15,268 bases of DNA from Ignavibacteriales bacterium (GTDB lineage: Bacteria; Bacteroidota; Ignavibacteria; Ignavibacteriales; Ignavibacteriaceae), in contig DAIEML010000028.1 in NCBI GenBank assembly GCA_027349615.1, positions 1 through 15,268 on the forward strand, read 5' to 3'. Of this stretch, positions 6,171 through 14,173 are shown piece after piece. The translations under genes were made by a program, and so were the position numbers. Positions within the stretch are counted from its first letter, which is position 1. Each line of letters opens with the position of its first letter. The notes beneath the pieces were generated by a model. That model saw only the letters and a program-made list of their open reading frames with translations. It had not been told where the DNA came from and did not search any database.

Positions 6171-6902
6171 ATGTCTACTATTGACGATAAAGTTCAAGAT
6201 AATAAGCTTCAAGTAATCGGGAAATTAACCGCAAGCTTAATTCATGAAATCCGAAATCCGCTTTCAGCAATAAAATTGAATCTTGATTATTTATCGATGA
6301 TTGAGCAAGAGCTTCCTAAAGAAGTAAATGAATCTGTAGATGTTTGCAAAGATGCGCTGTCAAGAATTCAATACTTAATAGATAATATGTTTACCTTTAC
6401 AAAACGAAATGCTAAAGGTGACCAGAAATGTTCTTTAAATGATATTACAAAAAATGCTGTCGGAATGATGAAAGCAAACGCCGAGCGGCGAAATATAAAT
6501 ATACAATTAGAATTAGATGAAAAACTGCCGCTTGGATATTTTGATAAAAGTAAGCTGCTTCAAGTATTTCTAAATCTTATTACTAACGCAATCGAATCAT
6601 GCGATGATCGAGGTAATATAAAAATTAGAACTTATTTTGAAGTGCCGGATTACATAATTTGGGATATTGAAGATAACGGCGTAGGAATTTGCGAAGACGA
6701 TAAAGAAAAAATATTCCAAGATTTTTTTACCAGCAAAGAAAAAGGAACGGGACTTGGTTTAAGTGTTTGCAAAATGCTTCTAAAAGAATATCAAGCTGAT
6801 TTAGGTTTTGAAAGCGAACTAGGGAAGGGCACTAAATTCTATATTAAATTTAATTCAAACCTTATGGATGTTAATGATGAAATTCAAAATATTAATAATT
6901 GA
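6171..6902 (+). CDS. Soluble histidine kinase without sensor domain, FlgS/NtrB-like
   Basis: The 243-residue protein consists of almost nothing but the catalytic core. The HisKA H-box is LTASLIHEIRNPLSAIKLNL, with phospho-acceptor H25. The HATPase_c domain shows the N-box NLITNAIESC (N139), the D-box DNGVGI (168-173) and the G2 box KGTGLGL (191-197). There is no PAS domain, membrane segment or signal peptide, so the input must come through a partner protein or the short N terminus. The HEIRNPL form of the H-box is typical of NtrB/AtoS-type kinases that phosphorylate sigma-54 activators, and the next gene encodes one. FlgS of Helicobacter and Campylobacter is likewise soluble and senses the state of flagellar assembly, so a similar role is inferred. 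An in-frame stop at 6165-6167 fixes the ATG as the earliest possible start; GAGGG at 6151-6155 is rather far upstream. Confidence 0.85.
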   Translation: MSTIDDKVQDNKLQVIGKLTASLIHEIRNPLSAIKLNLDYLSMIEQELPKEVNESVDVCKDALSRIQYLIDNMFTFTKRNAKGDQKCSLNDITKNAVGMMKANAERRNINIQLELDEKLPLGYFDKSKLLQVFLNLITNAIESCDDRGNIKIRTYFEVPDYIIWDIEDNGVGICEDDKEKIFQDFFTSKEKGTGLGLSVCKMLLKEYQADLGFESELGKGTKFYIKFNSNLMDVNDEIQNINN

Positions 6903-8268
6903 TGACGACCATCTGGTTTGTATTTCATTAAAAAAACTTTTAATGAAACTTGACTACGATGTTGAAATATGCATGGAAGGCAAAGATGCTTTAGATACTG
7001 TTGAAAGATATGAGCCTGATATTATTCTTCTTGATATCTACCTTACAACTCATAACGGTTTAGAATTATTAAAACAATTTCAGAAAAAATTTTACCATAT
7101 TCCTGTAATAATGATTACAGGTTATTCCGATGTTAAAATTGCAGTTACTGCAATTAAATCCGGTGCATTCGATTTTTTATTGAAACCTATTGATATTGAA
7201 CAACTCCAAATGGTTCTAAAAAAAGCGCTGGAAAATATAACATTGAAAGCGGAGGTTGAAAAGCTTAACCAGATTATTCATCAGGATGAATTACCAAAAG
7301 AATTTTTTGGTAAGAGCAACAAAATATTAAGACTGCTTTCTTCAGTTGAAAAGTTAGCAAAAAGTTCAGACACAACTATTTTAATTGAAGGAGAAAGCGG
7401 AACTGGTAAAGAAATTTTTGCAAGGTTTATTCATCAAAGCAGCCCACGAAGAACCGGACCGTTTATTCAAATAAATTGTTCTGCAATTCCCAAAGAATTA
7501 GCAGAAAGTGAATTATTCGGACATGAAAAAGGTGCTTTTACCGGCGCTTTACAAAAAACCAAACTAGGAAAATTCGAACTTGCAAACGGCGGTACAATTT
7601 TACTTGATGAAATTGGTGAACTGTCTTTAGATCTTCAAGTAAAACTTTTAAGAGTTTTGCAGGAGAGAAAATTTTATAGATTAGGCGGTGAAAAAGAAAT
7701 TTCTATTGATGTTAGAGTATTAGCTGCAACAAATAAAAATTTGGAAGATGAAGTTAAAAGAGGAAATTTTCGAGAAGATCTTTATTACAGATTGAATGTT
7801 GCGAAAATTAATGTGCCCCCCCTTCGCGAAAGGAAAGAAGATATTCCAATTCTTGTCTTAAGATTTTTAAACGAATTCGCTTCAAAGTTTAATAAGCAAA
7901 TTAGAGGGATCGATAAAAATGCGCTTGATATTCTCGTTTCATATCAATGGAAAGGGAACATACGGGAATTAAGAAATGTTATGGAACGCGCTGCTTTATT
8001 AATTGAAGATGATGAGTTGAAAGAATATCATTTAAATTTTCTCATTGATTCTAATTCACCTAAAGAAATTGAAGATGAAAATTTTGTTTTAAAAATTCCA
8101 TCTAAAGGTGTAAAAATTGATTTAGTGTTAAGAACTTTAATTCAACAGACTCTTAAAATTACAAAAGGCAATCAAGTTAAAGCTGCTAAAATTTTGGGAT
8201 TATCTCGTTCAAAGCTTAGATACCGAATGGAACAACTTGGAATTGAAGTAACTAAAAACATTAAGTAA
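6877..8268 (+). CDS. NtrC-family sigma-54-dependent response regulator, FlgR-like
   Basis: From the chosen start the protein has 463 residues in three domains. The receiver (1-120) has acidic residues IIDDD, phospho-acceptor D53 (LLDI), T81 and K103. The sigma-54 AAA+ domain (about 143-370) has Walker A GESGTGKE (172-179), GAFTGA (219-224) for contact with sigma-54, Walker B ILLDE (D244, E245) and arginine-containing motifs around [10 protein letters not shown] and [10 protein letters not shown]. The Fis-type helix-turn-helix lies at 431-456 ([20 protein letters not shown]). All catalytic motifs are intact. ATGs occur at 6868, 6874 and 6877; 6877 gives the usual start just before the first strand, with GGA at 6866-6868 as a weak ribosome binding site. 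The gene overlaps the kinase gene by 26 bases, so the two are a coupled pair. Beside flagellar genes, control of sigma-54-dependent rod/hook genes is the likely role (inference). Confidence 0.9.
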   Translation: MKFKILIIDDDHLVCISLKKLLMKLDYDVEICMEGKDALDTVERYEPDIILLDIYLTTHNGLELLKQFQKKFYHIPVIMITGYSDVKIAVTAIKSGAFDFLLKPIDIEQLQMVLKKALENITLKAEVEKLNQIIHQDELPKEFFGKSNKILRLLSSVEKLAKSSDTTILIEGESGTGKEIFARFIHQSSPRRTGPFIQINCSAIPKELAESELFGHEKGAFTGALQKTKLGKFELANGGTILLDEIGELSLDLQVKLLRVLQERKFYRLGGEKEISIDVRVLAATNKNLEDEVKRGNFREDLYYRLNVAKINVPPLRERKEDIPILVLRFLNEFASKFNKQIRGIDKNALDILVSYQWKGNIRELRNVMERAALLIEDDELKEYHLNFLIDSNSPKEIEDENFVLKIPSKGVKIDLVLRTLIQQTLKITKGNQVKAAKILGLSRSKLRYRMEQLGIEVTKNIK

Positions 8269-10504
8269 GTTTTTTTGCCGCACCTGGAATTGTAAGAATA
8301 AATTCACTTCCTTTCCATTTTTCACTATTTACTTTTATTTCAACATTATTTATCTCAGCATATTTTTTTACAAGTGCCAGTCCTAAGCCAGTGCCTTCAA
8401 AGTGCCGATTTATTCCTGTTTCTTCCTGCGAAAAAGGATTGAAAAGATAGGGAAGATATTCTGAAGAAATACCAATACCGGTATCGCAGATTTTTACACA
8501 AAGTGAATTTGAATTTTTATTATAAACATCAACTTTGATTTCGCCTTCATTAGTATATTTTATTGCATTATCAATCAGATTTAAAAATATTTGTCCCAAA
8601 GAATAATGATCGCCATAAATAATAGTGTTTGAGGCTTGCTTGTTATAAACGAGAGACAAGTTTTTCATTTTTGCGCGAGAATAAAATTCAAGAATCAAAT
8701 CTTCAAGTAAATCATTATCAATATCAAATTCGCTGAAGTTAGTATCAAAATTTCCAGTTTGAATCCTGGATAGATTAAGTATCAATTCTATAGATCTAAT
8801 TAAACGCTGCGAGCTTGAATCTATTACATTAAATGTTGATTCCATACCTTGAGGTAATTTTTCTTCAAACTCTTCTTTGAGAAGCGATGTATAAGTTAAA
8901 ATATTATTTAGCGGAGTCCTGATTTCGTGCGACATTTGAGCTAGAAATTCTGTTTTTAATCTATCGGATTTTTCAGCTTCATCTTTTGCCTGAATTAATT
9001 GTGCTTCTTGAATTTTTCTATCAGTTATATCCTGCAAAATAATTAAGTAATATTCTATCTTATTTCCATCAACAATAATTGGCGAGATGTTTACAGATTC
9101 CCAATATCTCAAGTCATCTTTTCTTTTATGCTGAAATTCACCTTTCCATTCTTTACCTGAAGAAATTGTTTCCCAAATTAAGTCTTTCTCCTCAGAAGAT
9201 AATTCATGAGCTGCTAAAATACTTGGGCGTTTTCCAATTACTTCTTCTGGAGTAAATCCGCTTGCATGGATAAATTTAGAATTTGCATATTCTATTTTTC
9301 CATCCTTGCTCATTATTACTACCGATACCGGGCTTTGTTGAATTGCTCGACTTAATTTGAAAATTTCTTCTTCAGCTTTTTTACGCTTATTTATATCTCT
9401 TACAAAACCTTCAAAGTATAACGTTCTTCCTAAGGAATCTTTTATTGAATGTGCGTTTAACTGAATCCAAATCGGTTCACCGTTTTTCTTTTTCCATTTA
9501 AGCTCAACATCAGCAGCGTTGCCCATCGGCTCATATTCTTTAATTAATTTTTCTCGCTCTTCAGCATCAAAATAAATATCTCTTTTAAGATTTAGCTTTA
9601 AAATTTCTTCTGTCGAAGAATAATCCAATAATTTAGCCAATGCCAAATTAGCAGCTAAAAAATTTCCTTCTTGATTTGATCGGTAGATGCCTATTGGTGC
9701 AAATTCGAAAATGTCTTTATATTTTTGCTCGGAATTCTTTAATGCAATCTCATCTTGTTTATGCTTTGTAATGTCTCTGGCAATTCCTTGGATTGCAAAC
9801 GGATGTCCATTCTTAAATATCAGTGAGCCGTTTGTTTCAATATAAATTTCTTCGCCAGATTGATTAATAATTTTATATTCTTGAACACCGCTCTGGAAAT
9901 TGTTTTGCTTAATTTCATGAATTATTTTATTGGCAATTGAAAGCTGAGCAGGGTCAATAAAATTTCTGATATTTAATTTTTTAATTTCTTCTTTCCCATA
10001 GCCGAACAATTTTAACGCTGCATTATTAGCATCAATAAAATTTCCATCGAAGTCGTGTATATAAACTAAATCAAGTGAATAATTAAAAAGTGCATTGTAC
10101 CGTTCTTCGCTTTCTCTTATTTTTTGATCCGCATGAAATTTATTAACCACCATTTCGATGGTTCGAATTAAATTAAGTTCATCCAAAGGTTTAATTAGAA
10201 ATGTTATTGATCCGGAATATTTTTTCTTATACAGCAATGATTCGTATGAATGTTCAACGATATAAATTTTGGGGATTTTAATATTTTCTAAAATTTTATC
10301 AACAACAATTTTTTCTTCGCTAAAGCTATCTGATTTTAAATTCTTAATTATAAGTTCAGGCTCATTTTCATTTAATACATCAATTATTTTTTCACTGGAT
10401 TTTATAATACCTACTACTTTGTATCCAATCTCTTCCAAAATTTTTTTTAGACGAGTTGCATCGTTGAAATTATTTTCAATTATCAAAATTCTGTAGCTGT
10501 TCAT
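8261..10504 (-). CDS. Multi-PAS histidine kinase with degenerate N-terminal receiver (pseudo-receiver)
   Basis: The 747-residue protein has no membrane segment. Residues 4-122 have the receiver fold pattern, but the phosphorylation site is gone: N11 and N12 replace the acidic pair, N55 (LIIKNL) replaces the phospho-acceptor Asp and V83 replaces the conserved Thr/Ser; K105 (LIKPL) is kept. Three PAS domains follow (about 130-250, 257-375 and 383-505), then HisKA FLAQMSHEIRTPLNNIL with H526, and HATPase_c with N646 (LIDNAIKY), DTGIGI (674-679) and GTGLGL (704-709). The catalytic core is intact. There is no output domain, so it must pass phosphate to a separate regulator. The gene lies 93 bases downstream of a related kinase with an intact receiver, on the same strand, and has no recognisable promoter of its own, so it is probably cotranscribed. 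Its 3' end overlaps the NtrC-type gene tail-to-tail by 8 bases. Confidence 0.88.
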   Translation of the reverse strand: MNSYRILIIENNFNDATRLKKILEEIGYKVVGIIKSSEKIIDVLNENEPELIIKNLKSDSFSEEKIVVDKILENIKIPKIYIVEHSYESLLYKKKYSGSITFLIKPLDELNLIRTIEMVVNKFHADQKIRESEERYNALFNYSLDLVYIHDFDGNFIDANNAALKLFGYGKEEIKKLNIRNFIDPAQLSIANKIIHEIKQNNFQSGVQEYKIINQSGEEIYIETNGSLIFKNGHPFAIQGIARDITKHKQDEIALKNSEQKYKDIFEFAPIGIYRSNQEGNFLAANLALAKLLDYSSTEEILKLNLKRDIYFDAEEREKLIKEYEPMGNAADVELKWKKKNGEPIWIQLNAHSIKDSLGRTLYFEGFVRDINKRKKAEEEIFKLSRAIQQSPVSVVIMSKDGKIEYANSKFIHASGFTPEEVIGKRPSILAAHELSSEEKDLIWETISSGKEWKGEFQHKRKDDLRYWESVNISPIIVDGNKIEYYLIILQDITDRKIQEAQLIQAKDEAEKSDRLKTEFLAQMSHEIRTPLNNILTYTSLLKEEFEEKLPQGMESTFNVIDSSSQRLIRSIELILNLSRIQTGNFDTNFSEFDIDNDLLEDLILEFYSRAKMKNLSLVYNKQASNTIIYGDHYSLGQIFLNLIDNAIKYTNEGEIKVDVYNKNSNSLCVKICDTGIGISSEYLPYLFNPFSQEETGINRHFEGTGLGLALVKKYAEINNVEIKVNSEKWKGSEFILTIPGAAKKLT

Positions 10505-10597
10505 TTGAATCTTTCAAGTGAATTTATAATTGAATGAATTAATTATAAAAAGTAAAATTTTTATTTAAAAATATAATAAAGTAATTTTTTGTGCAGG

Positions 10598-13336
10598 CTA
10601 AACAATCGAGGCCGGTAAAGTGAAGGAAAAAGAGGAACCTTCTCCTAATTTGCTTTTTACCCAAATCTTGCCTCCTTGTCTTTCTATTAATTCTTTACAA
10701 ATTACAAGACCTAGCCCAGTACCAGATTCTCTCTCAGTTCCAAGCGTAGAAACTTGAGTATCAACCCTAAATAATTTTTGTAAATTATCTTCAGAAATTC
10801 CAACACCATTATCTATCACTGTTACTTTTATAAATTCATTTTCTTTTTCTGAAAAAATCTTTATTTCCCCTCCGGGCTTAGTAAATTTTATTGCGTTAGA
10901 AATTAAATTTTGTAATGTGGAAGTTAATACATTTATATCAGATTCTACAAATAAATTTTGACTTACATTATTTGTTAATCTGAGATTTTTATTATCTGCA
11001 TTTTGCTTTAGCAGATTTATTATATAAAGAACTTCTTCATAAAGTTCAATAGATGCCGGCTTAAGATCTAATTTACCTCTTTGAATTCTAGACCACTGAA
11101 GAAGATTTTCAATTAGATTAAATAAATTTTTAGCTGAGTTATGCAAATTATTAATGAAAAGTTTTATTTCATCTTGAGATAAGTTTTCATATTCTTCTTT
11201 AATAATATTTGATATGCCAAGTAATCCTTGGAATGGACTGCGGAGATCATGAGAGATTATAGAAAAGAATTTATCTTTTTCCGCATTAACTTCTTCCAAT
11301 TCCTTAGAATATTTTTTGATTGCTTCTTCAGCTTCTTTTCTTTCCGAAACATCAAATCCTAATCCAATTAGACCTACAACGTTTCCATTCTCATCTTTAA
11401 GCGGAACTTTTCTTGTTCCTATTGTAAAATATTTTCCATTAATTAAGATCTGTTCTTCTCTTATATAATGAACATTTCCTGAATTAATAACTTTTAAATC
11501 GTCAGCATTATATTTTTCAGCAATGTGGCTTGGCAATAATTCGAAATCTGTTTTACCTATTATTTCCTCTTTTGTATAACCCATTCCATCACAAAATTTT
11601 TGATTAACTATTAAGTAACGAAGATTTTTATCTTTGAAAAACGCCATTCCAGGTAAACTGTCTAAAAGAGTATTTACTTCAAGTTGACGTTTCCTCAATT
11701 CGTTTTCAACATGCTTCCTTTCGGTAATGTCTCTTATTATTACTTGAATCGAAGATTCATTCTGAAAAATAATCGGACTGGCAGATACTTCAACGCTAAC
11801 CGAAGTTCCATCTAACCGAAGGAATTTTTGTTCTTGTAAAAGAACATTATTTCCGTTCTTAAAATTATGTTTATTCCTTACTCTTACAATGTCAATTGAA
11901 TCCGGATGTAAAAACTTTGTAATCGATTTATCAATTATTTCTTCTTTCTTAGATGTTCCAAATAATCTTAGCGAAGCTTCGTTTATATAAATGATTCTAC
12001 CTTTAGTGTGAACAATAACAGCGTCTGGTGATAATTCTACTAATTGGCGATAACGCTTTTCACTTTCTACTAAAGCTTCTTCCATCTGTTTTCTTTCGGT
12101 AATATCACGAGAAATATTATGGAAGCCGATAACATTATTATTCTCTAAAAGTAAAGTTGTATTTTGACCATACCACTTTATCTCACCTGTTTTTGTATAA
12201 AATGGAAATTCTGTATAAGCCGATTGCTGTCTGTTTTTAAATTGTTTCAAATAAAAGATTTTTACTTTCTCCCGATATTCCGGAAGTATTAAATCCATAC
12301 AATTTAGTTTCAGCAGCTCGTTTGACGAATACCCAGTATCTATAACTCCGGAATTATTCACGTAAGTAAAATTTCCTTGAAGATCATTTGTGAAGATTAT
12401 GTCAGTTGCATTTTCAATTACCTGCCGGTACCTTCTTTCTGATTCGATGAGGTTTGATTCAGTTAATTTATTCTTTGCTTCAAGCTCAATGTTTTGGATT
12501 GCCAAACTGATGTCTGTTGCAATACTATTTATAAAAGAAATTTCTTCACGATCAAAATTTTTATTCATTATGGAGAATGAAATTATACCAAATAATTTTC
12601 CATCAGTCTCTAATTTTATAAATAGAAATTCTTTTTCATTAATTTTATCAAAGAAAACATTTCCATTCTCATGATTTTTGTGGTTATTGTTAGAAAATAT
12701 TTTTTGAGTCCAGCCTGCATTATTATTGTTCATTGAATCTAGAATGATTTTAGACTCTTTGGACAAATTATATTCCGCAAATTCATCTATTTGAAATTGA
12801 TTATTAAAAACAGCAATCCAAGTTGAACTAAAAACTTTTGATTCGGGAAAACTTTTGCAAATTTTTTCTAACAATTTATTAAGTTGTTTCTCGGATGCAA
12901 TTATTTTATCTATTTTCCTGGCACATTGCAGCAATGAATCTAGACGAAATTTTTTCTTTTCTATTTTGCTTTTATAAAGAGCCATTTCAATTGATGCGTA
13001 AAGTTCTCTATCATTAAAAGGTTTTATCAAATAACCATATGGCTCTGAAAGCTTTGCATGTTCTAAAAGATGCTTATTAAAATATGCGGTAAGAAAAATG
13101 ATCGGAACAAAATATTCTTGTCGTATTCTTTTAGCGGCTTCAGTTCCTGTCATTTCGCTGTTAAGGACAATGTCCATTAAAACGAGATCAATGTTATTAT
13201 CTTTAGTTTTTAAAATAGCCTCTTCGCCGGTAGAAACAATTGAGTTTACTTCATAACCTTTCTCTTCCAAAGAAGATTTTATCAGCTCAGCTATTTCCGG
13301 TTCATCCTCTACAACTAATATTTTGGAACTATTCAT
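10598..13336 (-). CDS. Receiver-GAF-PAS-PAS-PAS histidine kinase
   Basis: The 912-residue cytoplasmic protein starts with an intact receiver (5-120): acidic E10/D11/E12, phospho-acceptor D55 (LVLMDIVL), T83 and K105 (LIKPF). A GAF-like domain follows (about 137-290, including LFGIISFSIMNK). Three PAS domains come next (about 300-420, 425-545 and 550-672), then HisKA SIISHDLRSPFQGLLGI with H696, and HATPase_c with N814 (LISNAIKF), DNGVGI (842-847) and GTGLGL (872-877). A receiver at the N terminus means that the kinase is probably controlled by phosphorylation from another kinase. GGGGAAG about ten bases upstream of the ATG (13346-13352, minus strand) is a suitable ribosome binding site. A sigma-28-like box at 13426-13452 faces this gene, suggesting expression with late flagellar genes. 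The signal and the target regulator are unknown. Confidence 0.9.
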   Translation of the reverse strand: MNSSKILVVEDEPEIAELIKSSLEEKGYEVNSIVSTGEEAILKTKDNNIDLVLMDIVLNSEMTGTEAAKRIRQEYFVPIIFLTAYFNKHLLEHAKLSEPYGYLIKPFNDRELYASIEMALYKSKIEKKKFRLDSLLQCARKIDKIIASEKQLNKLLEKICKSFPESKVFSSTWIAVFNNQFQIDEFAEYNLSKESKIILDSMNNNNAGWTQKIFSNNNHKNHENGNVFFDKINEKEFLFIKLETDGKLFGIISFSIMNKNFDREEISFINSIATDISLAIQNIELEAKNKLTESNLIESERRYRQVIENATDIIFTNDLQGNFTYVNNSGVIDTGYSSNELLKLNCMDLILPEYREKVKIFYLKQFKNRQQSAYTEFPFYTKTGEIKWYGQNTTLLLENNNVIGFHNISRDITERKQMEEALVESEKRYRQLVELSPDAVIVHTKGRIIYINEASLRLFGTSKKEEIIDKSITKFLHPDSIDIVRVRNKHNFKNGNNVLLQEQKFLRLDGTSVSVEVSASPIIFQNESSIQVIIRDITERKHVENELRKRQLEVNTLLDSLPGMAFFKDKNLRYLIVNQKFCDGMGYTKEEIIGKTDFELLPSHIAEKYNADDLKVINSGNVHYIREEQILINGKYFTIGTRKVPLKDENGNVVGLIGLGFDVSERKEAEEAIKKYSKELEEVNAEKDKFFSIISHDLRSPFQGLLGISNIIKEEYENLSQDEIKLFINNLHNSAKNLFNLIENLLQWSRIQRGKLDLKPASIELYEEVLYIINLLKQNADNKNLRLTNNVSQNLFVESDINVLTSTLQNLISNAIKFTKPGGEIKIFSEKENEFIKVTVIDNGVGISEDNLQKLFRVDTQVSTLGTERESGTGLGLVICKELIERQGGKIWVKSKLGEGSSFSFTLPASIV

Positions 13337-13372
13337 TATCTTAAAACTTCCCCATAAAAATACCTTTGTTAA

Positions 13373-13390
13373 AAATGAGGTTTCTCATTT
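13373..13390 (-). other. Hairpin in the leader of the receiver/GAF/PAS kinase mRNA
   Basis: On the minus strand the leader reads AAATGAG-AAAC-CTCATTT, a perfect 7-bp stem followed directly by TTA (the arm and tail give five T in a row). It lies between the predicted start of transcription (about 13419) and the kinase ATG. It could be a weak attenuator or a stabilising structure. The stem has only two G-C pairs, so termination would be inefficient. Confidence 0.4.
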
Positions 13391-13425
13391 GTGAATTAAT
13401 ATTAGTATATGCCCTCTATATATCA

Positions 13426-13452
13426 TTATCGAATCTTTTTTATGATTATTTA
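13426..13452 (-). promoter_or_regulatory. Sigma-28-like promoter facing the kinase gene
   Basis: Read on the minus strand, TAAA (13452-13449) is followed by exactly 15 bases and then TTCGATAA (13433-13426). This differs from the flagellin -10 GCCGATAA only in the first two bases and is identical to the -10 box in front of cheW. The predicted start of transcription is near 13419, giving a leader of about 80 bases. Confidence 0.68.
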
Positions 13453-13454
13453 AT

Positions 13455-13473
13455 ATTTAAAACAATTTTAAAT
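13455..13473. repeat. Inverted repeat beside the kinase-facing promoter
   Basis: ATTTAAAA-CAA-TTTTAAAT has perfect 8-bp arms around a three-base centre and lies two bases upstream of the -35 box of the minus-strand promoter. It could be an operator or an UP-like AT element for the divergent promoters. The AT-only sequence makes chance occurrence possible. Confidence 0.35.
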
Positions 13474-13567
13474 GATTAATAATTATTCCCTTTCAATAGT
13501 TAGCGATAGAAAACATTGCAGCATAATAAAAAAAAGAATGTGCGATTTTTAATTTAATCAACTTAAC

Positions 13568-13594
13568 TAAAGAAAGGCAAAATAAATTCGATAA
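13568..13594 (+). promoter_or_regulatory. Sigma-28-like promoter of cheW-mcp
   Basis: TAAA at 13568-13571 is followed by exactly 15 bases and TTCGATAA at 13587-13594. Spacer length and the CGATAA core agree with the flagellin promoter, and the -10 box is identical to that of the divergent promoter at 13426-13452. Predicted start near 13601, about 49 bases before the cheW ATG. Chemotaxis genes are common sigma-28 targets, which supports the call. Confidence 0.72.
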
Positions 13595-13649
13595 TACTAT
13601 GAACGTGGATAAAAGAAATTTCAATTTTGTCAATGAAAAGGATAATTAG

Positions 13650-14135
13650 ATGACAAATTTAGAAGAACAAAAAAAGGAAACGACAGAGCTGCTTCAGCTT
13701 GTAAGCTTTACAATCGGCAATGAAGAATTCGGTGTTGATATTTTATTTGTACAGGAAATTAACCGGATGATTCAAATAACTAAAGTTCCAAATGCACCTT
13801 CTTTTGTTGACGGAGTAATAAATTTAAGAGGGCGTATAATTCCTGTTATTGATCTTAGAGCTAAATTGGGATTTGAACGAAAAGAACACGACAACAATAC
13901 GCGGATTATTGTCGTAGAAGTTTCCGGCAAAGTTGTAGGTTTTATTGTTGATGCTGTGAAAGAAGTTTTAAGAATTCCTAAAAGCATAACAGAACCACCT
14001 CCGGAATTGGTTGCCGGAGTTAATTCAGAATTTATTATGGCTGTAGGAAAATTAGAAGACAGGTTGATTACACTAATTGATCTTGAAAAAATTCTTTCCA
14101 ACAATGAAAAACAAAGCTTAAGCAACGTTGCCTAA
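13650..14135 (+). CDS. cheW: Chemotaxis coupling protein CheW
   Basis: CheW is the scaffold that links chemoreceptors to the kinase CheA at the inner face of the membrane. The 161-residue protein is a single CheW domain (about 15-152). Typical motifs are SFTIGNEEFGVDILFVQEI near the start, VPNAPSFVDGVINLRGRIIP and VIDLRAKLG in the middle, and VGFIVDAVKEVLRI towards the second SH3-like half; it ends with LITLIDLEKIL. It has the usual length and no extra domain. AAAAGGA (13636-13642) lies seven bases upstream of the ATG. A chemoreceptor gene follows after 38 bases, so the two probably form one operon driven by the sigma-28-like promoter at 13568. Confidence 0.95.
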   Translation: MTNLEEQKKETTELLQLVSFTIGNEEFGVDILFVQEINRMIQITKVPNAPSFVDGVINLRGRIIPVIDLRAKLGFERKEHDNNTRIIVVEVSGKVVGFIVDAVKEVLRIPKSITEPPPELVAGVNSEFIMAVGKLEDRLITLIDLEKILSNNEKQSLSNVA

Positions 14136-14173
14136 TTAAATATTTTCTATTTCATAAATATTTGAGGATGGCT

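Noticed and set aside
6165..6190. TAAA-N14-GACGATAA at the start of the soluble kinase gene
   Set aside because: The spacer is one base short and transcription would begin after the start codon, inside the coding sequence.
10523..10549. Inverted repeat TTTATAATT/AATTATAAA between the two minus-strand kinase genes as a terminator
   Set aside because: The stem is AT-only and no T-run follows on the minus strand; the genes are more likely cotranscribed.
12922..12937. TGGCAC...TTGCA resembling a sigma-54 promoter
   Set aside because: Only one base separates the elements instead of five, and it lies inside the kinase coding sequence.
13599..13649. A 16-codon reading frame (starting MNVDKRN) whose stop abuts the cheW ATG, as a leader peptide
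   Set aside because: Its ATG lies at or before the predicted transcription start near 13601 and has no ribosome binding site.
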